A DNA stretch of 64,000 bases, from contig JASANG010000433.1 of NCBI GenBank assembly GCA_030248215.1, positions 1-64,000 on the forward strand. Direction: 5' to 3'. This document shows positions 10,513-21,469 of this stretch, in pieces (position 1 is the stretch's first letter; each line of letters opens with the position of its first letter). Source of the stretch: Enoplolaimus lenunculus. Its lineage: Eukaryota; Nematoda; Enoplea; Enoplida; Thoracostomopsidae. Position numbers and translations under genes: made by a program. Under the pieces are notes generated by a model. The model saw nothing but the letters and a program-made list of their open reading frames with translations. It did no database searches and was not told where the DNA came from.

Positions 10513-10701
10513 GTAATCTGCATGAGTTCGTTTTTCGTTTGAAAACAATAGCTAACAGGCATCGGTGCTATACGCATTTGAGAATATCGGCTTCAAACCT
10601 CGTACTAAATCAAACGCCTTGTTTGTTTCTCAGAAGCTACATAGTCTAAAAACGTAAAGTGTACGCCTAAAGCCGCATGCCTAAATTTCTTTATAAGTCT
10701 A

Positions 10702-10910
10702 CACTGCAAAAAATGGTGAGTCAAATTGACTCTCTCCGAAATAGGCTCTACGGGACTACACAAATGAGTCAAATTCGACTCCGCCAGAGTCAAACATGCG
10801 ACTCAGTGAATCGAATTTGACTCTGCTGGAGTCGAATTTTAACTCAGTTTGTGTAGTCCCGTAGAGCCTATTTCGGAGAGAGTCAATTTGACTCACCATT
10901 TTTTGCTGTG
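10702..10910. mobile_element. Fold-back MITE in a TA target (left)
   Basis: Almost perfect palindrome with ends CACTGCAAAAAATGGTGAG / inverse, flanked by TA on both sides. Interior built of GACTC/GAGTC motifs. Same family at 22,526-22,718 and 50,060-50,267; right partner 31,472-31,680. TA duplication suggests a Tc1/mariner-mobilised element. Confidence 0.85.
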
Positions 10911-11129
10911 TAAGCCTATTTAAAACTAAAGTATATACTTTGCGCACCATAATATATCATTTGGTATACGTATTGTCGATTTCACAAAAACATTTCGCCG
11001 AATGCTGTAAAATGTTCTATGCATCGTTTAGCGATTATTCCGGTTTTCTACCTAGAAATGCAAAAGTTTACCGGTTTCGTAGCGCAATTCACGGTATAAA
11101 CCGTATTTTCTTTGATCTTGAAAAGGTTT

Positions 11130-11308
11130 GGCCAATGTAAAGAACAGGGCCGGAACAGTATTATAAGCATATTCCTAAGCCTAAGCCTAAGCCTAAGTCT
11201 AAGCATAAGCATAACAATGAGCATATTCCTAAGCGTAAGCCTAAGCTTAAGCATAAGCCAAGCAAAAAAATTCAGAAAAACGTTCCTACCCTGATCTTTA
11301 CATGGGCC
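11130..11308. mobile_element. Family A element (left)
   Basis: Complete, with flanks AAAGGTTT and AAAGTTTT (7 of 8). Core of CCTAAG hexamers. Right partner 31,074-31,252. Confidence 0.85.
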
Positions 11309-12128
11309 AAAGTTTTTTCGATTCCATTAAGATATGGTTTATGTTTTATCTCAGATTGAACTAAAATGAATAAAGTATAGAATTACTTCATTGCTTTTGG
11401 CTAAACGGAGTCTGTTGTAAAGTAACAACAGTAAGGTTTGAAAGATTTTGATGATAACGACACCTAAAAGGATTGTCTTGTGGGCGTGGCGCTATACCTG
11501 TCGTGCCGGATGTGCGTTACCGTGCACTGCCGGACCACGCCGAAGCACCATTAGCTAAAGTTATATCCTAAGCTATTTTAGCAAGCAACAACCGGATATG
11601 ACAATTTCTGTTATTTGATAAAACTGATTGATTCGATTTTTAGGTCCGTGCCAGTTTCTGGTGTGTATCTGTAACAGACGACGTTGTTGTTTAGGCTTAG
11701 GCTTAGGCTTCGGTTTAAGAATACACTTTTTTCGACGCTTTTAGGCTTAAGCTTTAGGAATACGCTTAAGCTACTGTTACGGTTCTAACAGTAACACTGG
11801 CCGTATGCTCTATACGAACAAATTACAATTTTGCCACTCCAAAAGATATGTAGCATTCTGAATGAAAAAGTTGTACAACAGTTTCTGGCTTTCATATACT
11901 GGTGACATTAAGCTTCTGTTTAATCCGAATGCCAATTTCTGGCCAAATTTTCTGTTGGTCAATTTTCGCATATTTGTTGTCATTTTTTATCTTAAATTTG
12001 ACATGATGTCTTTAGCTGGCTCGGTGCGCGCTGATCGTTAGATATTTTTCATGCCATTCATCTGTATTTATGGCAATATTTGGTGGTAATTTTTCACTTG
12101 TTCCATGAAATCTTCGGAGACTATTTGT

Positions 12129-12215
12129 TATTATCACAATAATTATAATAATAATAATAATAATAATAATCTTCGGAGACTATCTGCTATTATCACAATA
12201 AATATAATAATAATA

Positions 12216-12259
<44 letters not shown>

Positions 12260-12260
12260 C
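12129..12260. repeat. ATA/ATT microsatellites (left)
   Basis: Two trinucleotide runs, (AAT)n and (ATT)n, separated by a duplicated CTTCGGAGACTAT phrase. The right arm (30,112-30,225) has fewer repeats. Confidence 0.9.
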
Positions 12261-12424
12261 TATATTATATTAATGCTGGAATCCTCCACATACGTATTTT
12301 GGGCAGCATTTCAGCTGTTGTATAATGACAGTTTTATTTGTGAACAATAGACAAAGCATATACGTGCAAATTAGAACACATTCTTAAACAGCTTTGTGAG
12401 GCGCATTTTAGGCTTACAAATTTG

Positions 12425-12624
12425 GGCCAATGTAAAAAACAGAGGCGGAAAAGTATTGTTAGTATACTACAAAGTCTAAGCCTAAGCGTAAGCCGAAGCG
12501 TAAAAATGAGCATATTCCTTAGCCTGAGCCTAAACCTAAGCCAGGCAAAAAATAGGCTAAAGCTTAAGCTTACTCTATTCTAGTCCCACAGAAAAATTCT
12601 CCGCACCTGAACTGTACATGGGCC
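12425..12624. mobile_element. Family A element (left), 5' of channel gene
   Basis: GGCCAATGTAAAAAACAGAGG start, ACTGTACATGGGCC end; flanks CAAATTTG and GAAATATG match at 6 of 8. Right partner 29,761-29,948. Lies about 200 bp upstream of the channel start codon in both arms. Confidence 0.75.
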
Positions 12625-12644
12625 GAAATATGTAACCACGTTGA

Positions 12645-12830
12645 TTAGTTATTATTATTGTTATTATTGTTATTATTATTATTATTATTATTTTTACTAT
12701 TATTATTGTTATTATTGTTATTATTATTATTATTATTATTTTTACTATTATTATTATTATTATTATTATTTTTACTATTATTATTATTATTATTATTATT
12801 TTTACTATTATTATTATTATTAATAATAAT
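12645..12830. repeat. TTA microsatellite touching the channel start (left)
   Basis: (TTA)n with TTTACTA interruptions runs directly up to the ATG at 12,831. The right-arm copy (29,625-29,735) is about 75 bp shorter. All frames are open, giving false Tyr, Leu and Asn runs. Confidence 0.9.
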
Positions 12831-15800
12831 ATGGAAAATATGCAACCGTCACCTAAGCCAACAAGTGTGATTAAACCAACGTCTAGCAAAGGTCTTCGCC
12901 TAAAAGATATCGACATCCACGCCGCCCATTTGGTTTACCATCAACAAACCAGCTCGTTTGAGCGATTATTTTGGTTGCTTATCATCATAACTGCAACTGC
13001 AATTGCAATTTTTCTCTGTATTGAAACTGTGGTCGGCTATAGCAACGCTCCTCGAACGATTAAAACTCGTACCGTGTCAGTGAACTCGTTACAACTCCCT
13101 GATATCGCGATTTGTTCGTCGTATCCGTGGAATATCCCTAAATTGCTGGACGCAAACTTTTCTCAAAGTCTCCTCTATGAGCTGTTAGAATTTTATCAAG
13201 CCGCCGATCCTGATACAAGCGTACTCGCGCTTCCGGCAACCGATCAAGCCAGCATTGACCGGCGAACGCAGCAGTTGCTAGCGTTTGTTGGCAGAAATGT
13301 GCCGAAATTATTTATTCATTACGGATTCAATTGTAACGATAGTTTTTTGTACTGTAAATTTGCTAATCAGCCGTTTAATTGTTGTTTTAATAAGGATCGG
13401 GCGTCCCGAAAATTCAAAGACGAGCTTAGAACTGTTAACGCAGATGGATTTTCAAAACCGGAAGCGACAGGAAATATAGCGGACATTGATCCTTTGGTAC
13501 CGTTTTTGCATCCGTTGTACGGCACGTGCCATGTATTCCGAAATCCTCCTAATCAAACTGGCGTTGATCATGAGGCAGGGGTGACAATACTTTTACGGTT
13601 GGACCCTGATTTCAAAATTGGGACTGAAAAATATGCTAACGGCTATCCGTATGAGGCGTTTTTGTTGGAATTTTCTCAAGATTACTACTTTTCTACAAAG
13701 TAAGCGATGAAGATGCGGGCGAATGACAAGAAGAATAGATAACGTCGGACGCCTGAGATAAATATTTCGCAAGAAATAGCGGTTTCAGTTTATTATGTTT
13801 GCAAAAACACCCGAGCATAAAAATTTGTATATTTAAGTGGTATCACGACAATTCGTCGACAGACAACTTGTAATCTGGAAAGTCATCGACTCGACAATTT
13901 GTCGCCCATCGCTATGCATATACTCAGCAAACTTAGGCTTACGCTTAGGAGTAAGCTTAGATTTATTAATTGGCTTTAAGACACGACAGTTGGACGACAA
14001 GCTATCGGGGCGACAAATTGTCCTAGATTCAATTTAAGAACAAAGCAATATACAAATAGTGAAATATTTCTTTTTTTGTTTTAGCGATGTAACTCTTGCG
14101 GCGTTGAATATGATAACAAAGATCAAATTATATCCGACGAAAATCCAACGGAAACCAGGCGGACTATTTTCTGAAGATTGTGATCGCGGAAGTGGCAGTA
14201 ACCGAGGCAGCCGATCAGATTCGTGTTCAGCGTATTGTGCATCCAAAGCGTTGACCGATACGTGTAATTGTCAAGAACACGGATATTTACTTGAGCCAAG
14301 CAGAGTACCATTCTGTAGTCCAATGCAGTATGGTCGATGCAACAATAACAGTGGAATGCAAACGATAATCAAAGAATGCATGAAAAAGGTTTGTTTCAAA
14401 CCAGTTTTTCTGATAGCGAAACATAAAATGTAACTGCGACATAAGCAGTCTAATGATTGTTCACCAATGGTGTTTACCAGTCAGCCGGTTTTTCGCAATG
14501 CGCAAAAGTCAGCGAATGCACAACATTCTGCATGCAAATGTTTCTTCTTTCGCAGAACAGTGTCGTTTGTGGTTTTAAAAAATATTATCAACAAAGTATG
14601 CAGGAAATTGGCCCAAAATACGTATGTGCAGCATTCCAGCTTTAATTATATTTTTTATAAATTTAAAATATCTGTCGTTTATTGAAATCCATATCTGTTT
14701 CCAGTTTTTTACATACAAATATACGAACCAGTGATGATATGCACAAAAATTACACGTCTTTAAAACAATCACTGCTCGTATATTCATACATAAAGCTGGA
14801 AAGCCCCATATACGTTATTTTTGACACCGTTCCAGTACAAGTAAACATTGTTTTCAACAATAACTGAGATAGACTAATTCAGTAAACCTTAAAGCGTAGG
14901 TTAACAAACGTCGTTTTCGATATAGTATACACTTTTCAAAAATGTAAGACACCCCAGTACTTTAGGAAAGTTGCACATGGGTAGTGTTAAAATTATTTGA
15001 AAAATTACCGCTTGTGCAACTGTCGTTTAACCAAGCGAAGGAATCCCGCTTGTGTCAGTGTTTGGCCAATGTAAAGAACAGGAACGGAACAGCAGTATAC
15101 GCATATTCATAAGCTTAAGCCTAAGCCTAAGCAAAAACATAGTCTAAACGTTATGCTTACTCTATTCTAGTACCACAGAAAAGCGTTTCGCCAGTGATCT
15201 TTTGGTCCATGTTACTTTAAGGGATGTCCAGGGTTCTGGTGGGTCTATAAAAGAGTAGGTTTAGATTCCAGATAACATTTTTTGCTTAAGCATACGCTTT
15301 GACTAAGTCTTAGGTTTAGGAACTCATTTTTGCAACGCTTAGGCTTAGGCTTACGCTTAATCTACTGTTAACGCCCTATAAAGTAAACATTGGCCGATCT
15401 TTGCATGGGCCTAATTTATTAACAGAATTGCTCGCTGAAACCGTGCGAAGAATGGTCGTACAAAGGTCAAGCGAGTGTTTCGTTGTTATCCGATGATGTC
15501 CTTGATTTAACCAATCGGGATTTCAATCGCTCTGAAATGGCACTGATTTCTGTGCGATACGCACATTTAGAGTACGAGTTATAAAATTCTATTTTTAACA
15601 AATTACACAAACATAACTTCAGTCGACTGCAAGCATGTGAGACATGCTCGTCCGTTATGTACACATGCAATATAGTGCAGTGCACTGTATGAATGCTAGC
15701 CGGCAGCATACGGTCGACACATATAAGTCGACGAAAAATGCAGCTGGAGAGGCGGGCTACGTGGCGCAGTGGTAGAGTGTTCGCTTAAGGATCCATAGGC

Positions 15801-17016
15801 CGAGAGTTTGATCTCTGATCTATCCCGCTTTTTCAGCTGCTTGATAGAAAGGTCTGATGTCCTTGGTTCCTACCTAGACGGACAGAGATCACTGACATAA
15901 TGATTGAGTTTCTATACTTTTATCACAGAAACCATTAATTGCACGGCGAAAACATACACACGTTTGTGAAGGCTAATACTATGATAGGTGCTATGTACAT
16001 TTGAGAATATGGGAATACTCTAGCGACCCGAATAAGGAGGAAGGCCTGCTATGTATTTGGCCTCTCCAGAGGGTACCCGTCTTTTATTCGGCTACGGAGT
16101 GTTATTTTATTTTTAACCCGCCCTCAGACGCCTTTCGTTACTCTATTGAGCGATAATCCAAGGTTATACTTAGTGATCCGAATAAGAGGGGGCGATATTT
16201 ATTTGGCTTCTCCGAGGGAACCCCCCTTGTTATTGGGTTATGGACTGTTATTTGTTTTTAACCCACCTCCGCTACCCTTCGTTACTGATATATAACCGGT
16301 ACTGACTATCCGTTGAATTAACCCCTTAATATAGGCAACTCAGGGCAGTGTATATACGTTATAGTATATATCGCACCATGATTTAACAATTGCAACACGT
16401 ATCAGTACTAAATCACCCAACGTGAGAGCCCCCTCGGCTAGTGTCAGCTCCTATAGCTGAGTGATGGTATACGCCTCCCACTCCAGTCACTGGAGTTCGA
16501 ATCCTAGCATAAAAGTAGGTCTCAGGGGAAATAGAAAATATTCATGTGAGAAAGGGTTAAGCGAAAAATTTTCAGTTACTATCTTTAAGCGAAAATTTTT
16601 CAGTTACTATCTATAACCCCTTCTCACATTGAGTTGCCTATAGGCAACAAAGCGCAGCGTATATACGTTATATAACATATATCGCACCGTGGTCACTACA
16701 GTAGGTTTTAAGTATGCATGCCAGCTTTATATTTCACTCACGCGCATGATCAAACAAACGATATTCAGTCTAGTAATTCAACATTTAACCAACTTAAACT
16801 GTTTTTACCTTTATGTACCTTTAGTCTAAGTCCATTAAGGCAACATGTAAGCTGTCGGATGTTAATGCTCAACTATTTCAGCATATATACTTTTTCAGTT
16901 ATCATCTTGAACTCGAAGACAACAACAACAGCTGTTCACCTATTGCATTTTTAGGCGGCCAGTTGGGTCTTTGGCTTGGCGGCTCCATTATAACCGTGAT
17001 CGAAATATATATTTAA
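12831..17016 (+). CDS. DEG/ENaC-family sodium channel, left copy with damaged last exon
   Basis: Four exons: 12831-13699, 14085-14388, 15426-15577 and 16899-17016, all GT-AG with matching phases. Exon 1 gives a short cytoplasmic N-terminus, TM1 (FWLLIIITATAIAIFLCI, about residues 44-62) and the start of the extracellular domain with the LPDIAICSSYPW motif. Exon 2 carries the Cys-rich stretch ending CSPMQYGRC, exon 3 the NCSLKPCEEWSY motif, and exon 4 the pre-TM2/TM2 block FLGGQLGLWLGGS (GxS filter). The usual His-Gly gating motif before TM1 reads HL. Against the right copy, exon 4 carries small net in-frame indels before TM2 and a 4-base loss after it. A stop follows ITVIEIYI, removing about 80 tail residues (480 versus 562 aa). 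The indels may be real or consensus error. Confidence 0.85.
14450..15010. repeat. Family J repeats, two copies in opposite orientation (left, channel intron 2)
   Basis: Two copies of the family J phrase (AATACGTATGTGCAGCATTCC on +, its relative inverted near 14,790) fill most of channel intron 2. The 60-70-codon open frames here are repeat. Right partner 27,440-28,010. Confidence 0.6.
15064..15411. mobile_element. Family A element split by family B (left)
   Basis: Starts GGCCAATGTAAAGAACAGG; its right end is interrupted after GATCTTTT and resumes with GATCTTTGCATGGGCC, ending 14 bp before channel exon 3. The insert is the family B element at 15,204-15,395. In the right arm the same element also holds a 964-bp insertion. 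Confidence 0.85.
15204..15395. mobile_element. Family B element nested in family A with 8-bp TSD (left)
   Basis: Ends GGTCCATGTTACTTTAAGGG and AAAGTAAACATTGGCC. Flanks GATCTTTT (15,196-15,203) and GATCTTTG (15,396-15,403) duplicate the host element sequence (7 of 8), so family B also makes 8-bp duplications and jumped after this family A copy. Core has TTAGGC-type hexamers. Right partner about 26,094-26,285. Confidence 0.85.
15630..15905 (+). mobile_element. tRNA-derived SINE-like unit (left)
   Basis: A segment with GTCGACACATATAAGTCGAC and GAAAAATGCAGCTGGAGAGG precedes a tRNA-like head at 15,754-15,827 (box A TGGCGCAGTGGTAGAGTG, box B-like GAGAGTTTGATC), then a CCTACCTAGACGGACA tail. Same unit as the tandem array at 56.9-58.1 kb. 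Right partner 25,590-25,860. Confidence 0.65.
16030..16310. mobile_element. Family E fragments (left)
   Basis: Two successive copies of the family E 5' region (CGAATAAGAGGG, TATTTGGC, AACCCGCC, CTTCGTTACTG phrases). Right partner 25,180-25,465. Confidence 0.6.
16320..16700. other. Non-coding gap in channel intron 3 (left)
   Basis: No gene seen. Contains two similar GGCAACTCAGGGCAGTGTATATACGTTATA-type phrases and repeated GAAAAATTTTCAGTTACTATCT units, with a tRNA-like box pair near 16,450-16,505 (GTCAGCTCCTATAGCTGAGTG and GGAGTTCGAATCC) that is too degenerate to call. Confidence 0.4.
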
Positions 17017-17295
17017 TCAAAAAGCTATTTGCAGTTGTTTGTTTCCCTGAGAAACAAAAGCAACCAGTGACGAACAGACTCTAAATTGGAGTTCGAACGT
17101 AACAATCAGACGACGAAGCAGAACCAAAGAGTTTGGAGTATCAGCTGCCAAATGAAGTAGTTAGATTCAAGTTTGTACCAGCGTCAATTAACCAAACCCA
17201 TCAAATATTCGTTACATATCTTTGATGTTGCTTAAGATAGGCGTAAATTTCTGCGACTTTTACGTTGTTTGATTTCACCCGATGTGTGAAAATTT

Positions 17296-17513
17296 GGCCA
17301 ACGTAAACAAGGGCGTAACAGTATTATAAGCATATTCCTAAGTCTAAGTTAAAGCGTAAGCATAAGAGAGTATATTTCTAAGCCTAATCGTAACCCTAAG
17401 CGTAAGAATGAGCATATTCCAAGTTTAAGCCTAAGCCAAGCAAAACATTAGTCTAAAGCATGCTTTTTTCTTGTCCCACAGAAAACGTTCCGCCCCTGAT
17501 CTTTACATGGGCC
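17296..17513. mobile_element. Family A element (left), downstream of channel gene
   Basis: GGCCAACGTAAACAAGGGCG start and ATCTTTACATGGGCC end with hexamer core. No clear target duplication. Right partner 23,917-24,145. Confidence 0.75.
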
Positions 17514-17859
17514 AAATCAACAAATTAGGTAAAGTTTTCAAAACAACCCAGTCAAATTTTTACATTTCAACTGGAAACAATTAAAGTTGATTTAAAACGG
17601 TTCATTTTGTTTTCATGTTATCGCTTTAATGGTTACCGGTCAGCCGGCTTTATGAACTCGCAAAAGTTACCGAATCAAACAATCTCGTAAGTTTTTTTTA
17701 CAGAACAATCACGTTTTTTCTAGAAAATTGTAAACAAAGTAATGCTAACGTCAAATACGTTTGTGTAGCATTTTAGCTTTAATCATGTAGATTTATGTGA
17801 AAAACGCAATGCGTTTTATGTAGAGGAAGCTTAACTTCTGGTTTGTCACAGTAACTGAA

Positions 17860-19030
17860 CAGTATTACTTTGGATGATGTTCGCCCGTACGTCACTTCGG
17901 TATACGTAACTATTCACGTCAATACCGTAGCGCGGCACGTCATCAAAGATAGCGCATCCTAACTTTCATGAATTTACTGTTACTTAATATTTTCTGTTTT
18001 AATTTTTTTATTTTCCTTAATTTTTTTATAGAGTTTTCTTTTAATTATTAGTTTTCTTTTTCATTTTATTTTTTTATATCTGTTTTGCAAGGACGTATTC
18101 TGCATTAATCGAACACCAAACTGTCAAAAAATGTATGTCTCATGAGATGTTAAGAACTGTACGATAGTAAACTTTTATTTTATCTTAAACTAACAAGCGG
18201 AAGGAGGGATAATGATCTTGACCGAATTTTTATTATATTTCATTCTTAAACAATTAAAATTAGTGTAAAACAAGCAATATTTATATTTTTCGTTTTCAGA
18301 AATTTTTTAAACAGGGTTTTCTCTCTATGTCGAAACTTTCTTTAGATTACACAATTTTTTTTTTTAAATTACTTTTAAATCCAGAGACTTTAGTTCTTTC
18401 GTTTCAAGGTTTTATCACTCTTAACAATAAAAATCATACTGCCTCGCAAACTTATTATTTTTCTACAGAAGTTGCTAAATAATAGCATGGTTTGATTTCA
18501 CCTTCCAGTAACAGAGGGTTTTTTGACTCTAAAGTTTAGTCCATGCATTAAATAAAAATCAATCTTATATCGAAGAGGGAGTAATAGGCATCCAATCAAT
18601 ATAGCCATATCTCTAATAAGCTAGAGAGAGTCCCAACCCTCCTATAATATAATTTCCTAATTTAATAAATAGGACCAAATTGAGTTTAACTTTAAAGATT
18701 TTATTTATATACACCAGTTAACCGATTCTTCTTTTTTTGATTCCGCTTTTCAACATTTTGCCTTTTTTCCTCTTTTTTTTTCCGTTTGACCTTTTCTTAG
18801 TGACAAGTTCGATAAAAATTGCTTACGATGATGATATTATTTTTTACCATGTAAGTGTTTTTTGTTTTTCGTCTTTTTCTCTTATTTGTTTTTAGGTTTT
18901 TATTTATATTTATCTTACTACTAAAATGCATTATCCCCCTTTGTTTTTCCGTTATGTTTAATTTTACCTTTTCGGTTTTTTTATTCCTTTATTGATACCT
19001 TAATTACCAAAGACACAGGAGATTAGTATC
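17860..19030. other. T-rich, poor-quality-looking inner left arm
   Basis: No gene seen. Compared with the right arm (23,140-23,370), many single bases are missing here (for example the phrases around 18,110-18,200), and long T runs replace complex sequence. It includes a diverged GC-rich family G remnant at 17,870-17,965 (right 23,370-23,525). Likely degraded consensus rather than biology. Confidence 0.5.
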
Positions 19031-19513
19031 TAACTATAAGAAAGCCATTATTTATAATCATAATGCAATACATTTTGGTTAAAGCAAAAAACTACAAAAA
19101 AGTTTTAAAACCTTCCTGTAACTGTAAATTTAATAGTTATTAATTTAAGAGAAAGTTAGTTTTTTGAGTTAATACAGTAAAAATACTTATTGAGTTAATG
19201 CTCACTCCAGTTGAACTGTTTGCGGGAAGATTGATAAATCAGAATGAGTTATATAAGTAAGAATTATGAGTTATGATAGTTCTAATAGACTAGTGATTAA
19301 CATCGGAGTTGAAATCACTATGATTTAAGGCAATAGTCCCCAATATATTTTATATATAGGCCATACCCAGCATTTAAATAGTTAAACCCCAGCGCCCTCT
19401 TCAGCCCAGTATAACCCAAAAAGAGCAGATTACCTTCCTACTATAATCGAGCCCCCCCACTCTCTTGTCCTGACTCTGTTCTTTTATTTTCCTCCCTTTC
19501 TATCCCAAGTTCC

Positions 19514-20128
19514 ATGCATATCCCGTGGATATTCCAATTTTGGCGTACTTTCCTGCTTTTTATTTATCGTTTTGCAGCATCCGGCGATATACACGTTTTT
19601 CAGCGGTCGTTCCTATGCCCGCGTGTAGCGTTTGTTGATCGGTTAGCGAGGAGCCGACCGGCCGTGCACAGTGCCTTGATACGACTTTACCAGTTCACGG
19701 AGCCCGTTTTCGGATCGCGATAACCTTCTCGCGTCGAGCGTTTTTTTAAAATTATTACTCGAAGTAATCGGGGGTGAGGGGACCATAAGTGTTAGTATAA
19801 CGTTTTTTTAGTCATATTTTTGGTCGACCGCCACTAGTTTCTTTCTTCAAACGACTTGTGACGAATATTAAACTGCAAATGCATCAAATAAAACGTCACA
19901 ACACCGGATTGTTCACTCCTGGTTGCGATAATTCAGCGAAACGTGGAAGTCGAACGGATTCTTGCAGTGCGTACTGTGCGTCCGAGTCGTTAACTCAAGT
20001 TTGCGGATGTCACGAACACGGATATTTGTTTGAAGACGCCGAGGGTCGATTTTGCAGTCCAATGCAGTATCATCGTTGTTTGAGGGATACAAATTATAAG
20101 CGCAACAAAAATATGTGCATCGAAAAAG
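19514..20128 (+). pseudogene. Diverged DEG/ENaC exon(s) in palindrome spacer
   Basis: 19,858-20,128 encodes a single-copy relative of channel exon 2: GLFTPGCDN, SCSAYCASESLTQVCGCHEHGYLF and CSPMQYHRC phrases align along its length with the arm genes. It ends at a possible GTATTG donor, but the phase is one base off the arm copies. 19,514-19,723 may be a much-decayed exon 1 remnant (weak). No exon 3 or 4 follows. It is more diverged than the arm copies are from each other, so it is an older paralogue or relic. Confidence 0.65.
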
Positions 20129-20160
20129 GTATTGTGATTTTTCGGATCGTAGAAAAATCG

Positions 20161-20338
20161 ACACATGTTACTTCTAGAGCCGTCCCGGTTTCTGGTGGGT
20201 CTGTACAAGAGTAGACTTACATTCTAGACTATTAGACATAGGACTTAGGATTAGGCTTAGGAATGCGCTTTTGCAACGCTTAGGCTTAGGAATACGCTTG
20301 ATCTACTGTTACTGCCCTAAAAGATACATGTGGCCTAA
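20161..20338. mobile_element. Family B element (spacer)
   Basis: CACATGTTACTTCTAGAGCC start, TTAGGC hexamers, and an ATCTACTGTTACTGCCC... CATGTGGCC end. Lies directly after the spacer channel exon. Confidence 0.65.
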
Positions 20339-20759
20339 AAATCAGGGGCGCATCGTTTTTCTGCAGGCAATGAGTAAGCTTAAGCTATAAACTATTTTTT
20401 GTAAGGCTTACGTTTAGGCTTCATATAAGCTCAATTTTACGCTTAGGCTTCGGCTAAGGAATATGCTATTATACTAGCGTACGGTGTTGTTCTATACATT
20501 GGCTGCGATTTCGAACCAGGGCAGTAAACGAGAAAGTTTTTTTGATTTTTAAAAGCCACAACGTAAAGGATGTTTTGAACTTTTTGCCAAAAAAAATTGA
20601 TTAAGTTAAGCTATTGAAATTTAAGTGTACAGGAAGGTTTACTTAATTGCTCACTCTTTCAAAACTGTTTTAGAGTGTATTGTCAAATTTCCATTTTGCT
20701 TTACACGACCAAAATGTATTGCATTATGGGGATTATAAATAAGGTGGCTTTCTATTTAG

Positions 20760-21338
20760 TTCAGCATAAGCTCAATCTTTGTTAGATAATTTTTTATAAG
20801 CATGAACCATAAGTTAAATAACACAGGTCTATTTAGGCAAACTGTAGTCCTGAAGAGGGACAGTTAATTTTCAGAAGTTAAGTCTTAACTCAAATGTAGT
20901 ATCGTTGACAAGAAATAATATTTGGTTATAATAAATTAACGATTCCATCATTCAGCTAGCAAGTTTTAATGGAGAGCTACAAGCAGTGAACAAGAAAAGT
21001 TATTTTTAAAGGAATATAAAAGTCCGGTTTATTAATCAAACCGCAGGTTAGAAGAAATTCAGGGTAGGTTCGACTTGGTTGGATAGCAGGTGCATTTAAA
21101 TTCAATAGCATGAATTTCCGTGAATAATTTGCAACTGTATTTATTACAATTTGATTTCCTAGTGTTCCAGGTTGATCCTGTTTTAAACAATTGGGCATAT
21201 GTATACGCAATATGATACCATATAGCTCTTCAAAATTTCATATATATAATGTTTCCTAAAAACCAAATACCAGAAAAGAAAATAAAAACAAGGACGGTGT
21301 AACGTGGATGGCCGAGTGTCGAAGTAAGCCAGTAAACA
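20760..21338. other. Gap without recognised gene (inner right arm)
   Basis: AT-rich, no coding signal I trust; a 77-codon frame at 20,977-21,210 (-) has no family resemblance. Poorly matched in the left arm. Confidence 0.4.
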
Positions 21339-21393
21339 AGCTTACTCTATTGCAGTCCCACAAAAAACGTTCCGCCCCTGATCTTTACATGGG
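21339..21393. mobile_element. Family A element, right end only
   Basis: GCTTACTCTATTGCAGTCCC followed by the right TIR (GATCTTTACATGGGC); the rest is absent. Confidence 0.7.
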
Positions 21394-21469
21394 CTACAAG
21401 TTCAAACAAAATCCGCTGTAGTTCCGAAATGCATCTGGCTACTCACTCTCTTCATTCGAGAATTCTTCG

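Larger units (their letters stand above)
1..19130. repeat. Left arm of ~41-kb inverted repeat
   Basis: Nearly every segment of 1-19,130 recurs in reverse complement in 20,640-41,259. Pairs of matching positions add to about 41,260 at the outer end, 41,275-41,390 for 1.7-7.8 kb, 42,615 at 9.8 kb, 42,451 for 12.8-14.4 kb, 41,490 for 15.4-15.7 kb and 41,390 near 18.2 kb. Each jump marks an indel between arms. The match is still running at base 1, so the arm probably continues off the window. It holds a superoxide dismutase-like gene (-) and a DEG/ENaC gene (+). Confidence 0.95.

Noticed and set aside
12641-12870. Open frames of poly-Tyr, poly-Leu and poly-Asn/Ile
   Set aside because: Translations of a TTA/AAT microsatellite in all frames; not genes.
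14457-14685. Possible extra channel exon (frames ending KYVCAAFQL)
   Set aside because: The same phrase recurs at 4.2, 12.3 and 17.7 kb; it is a dispersed repeat (family J), and exons 2 and 3 already join in phase without it.
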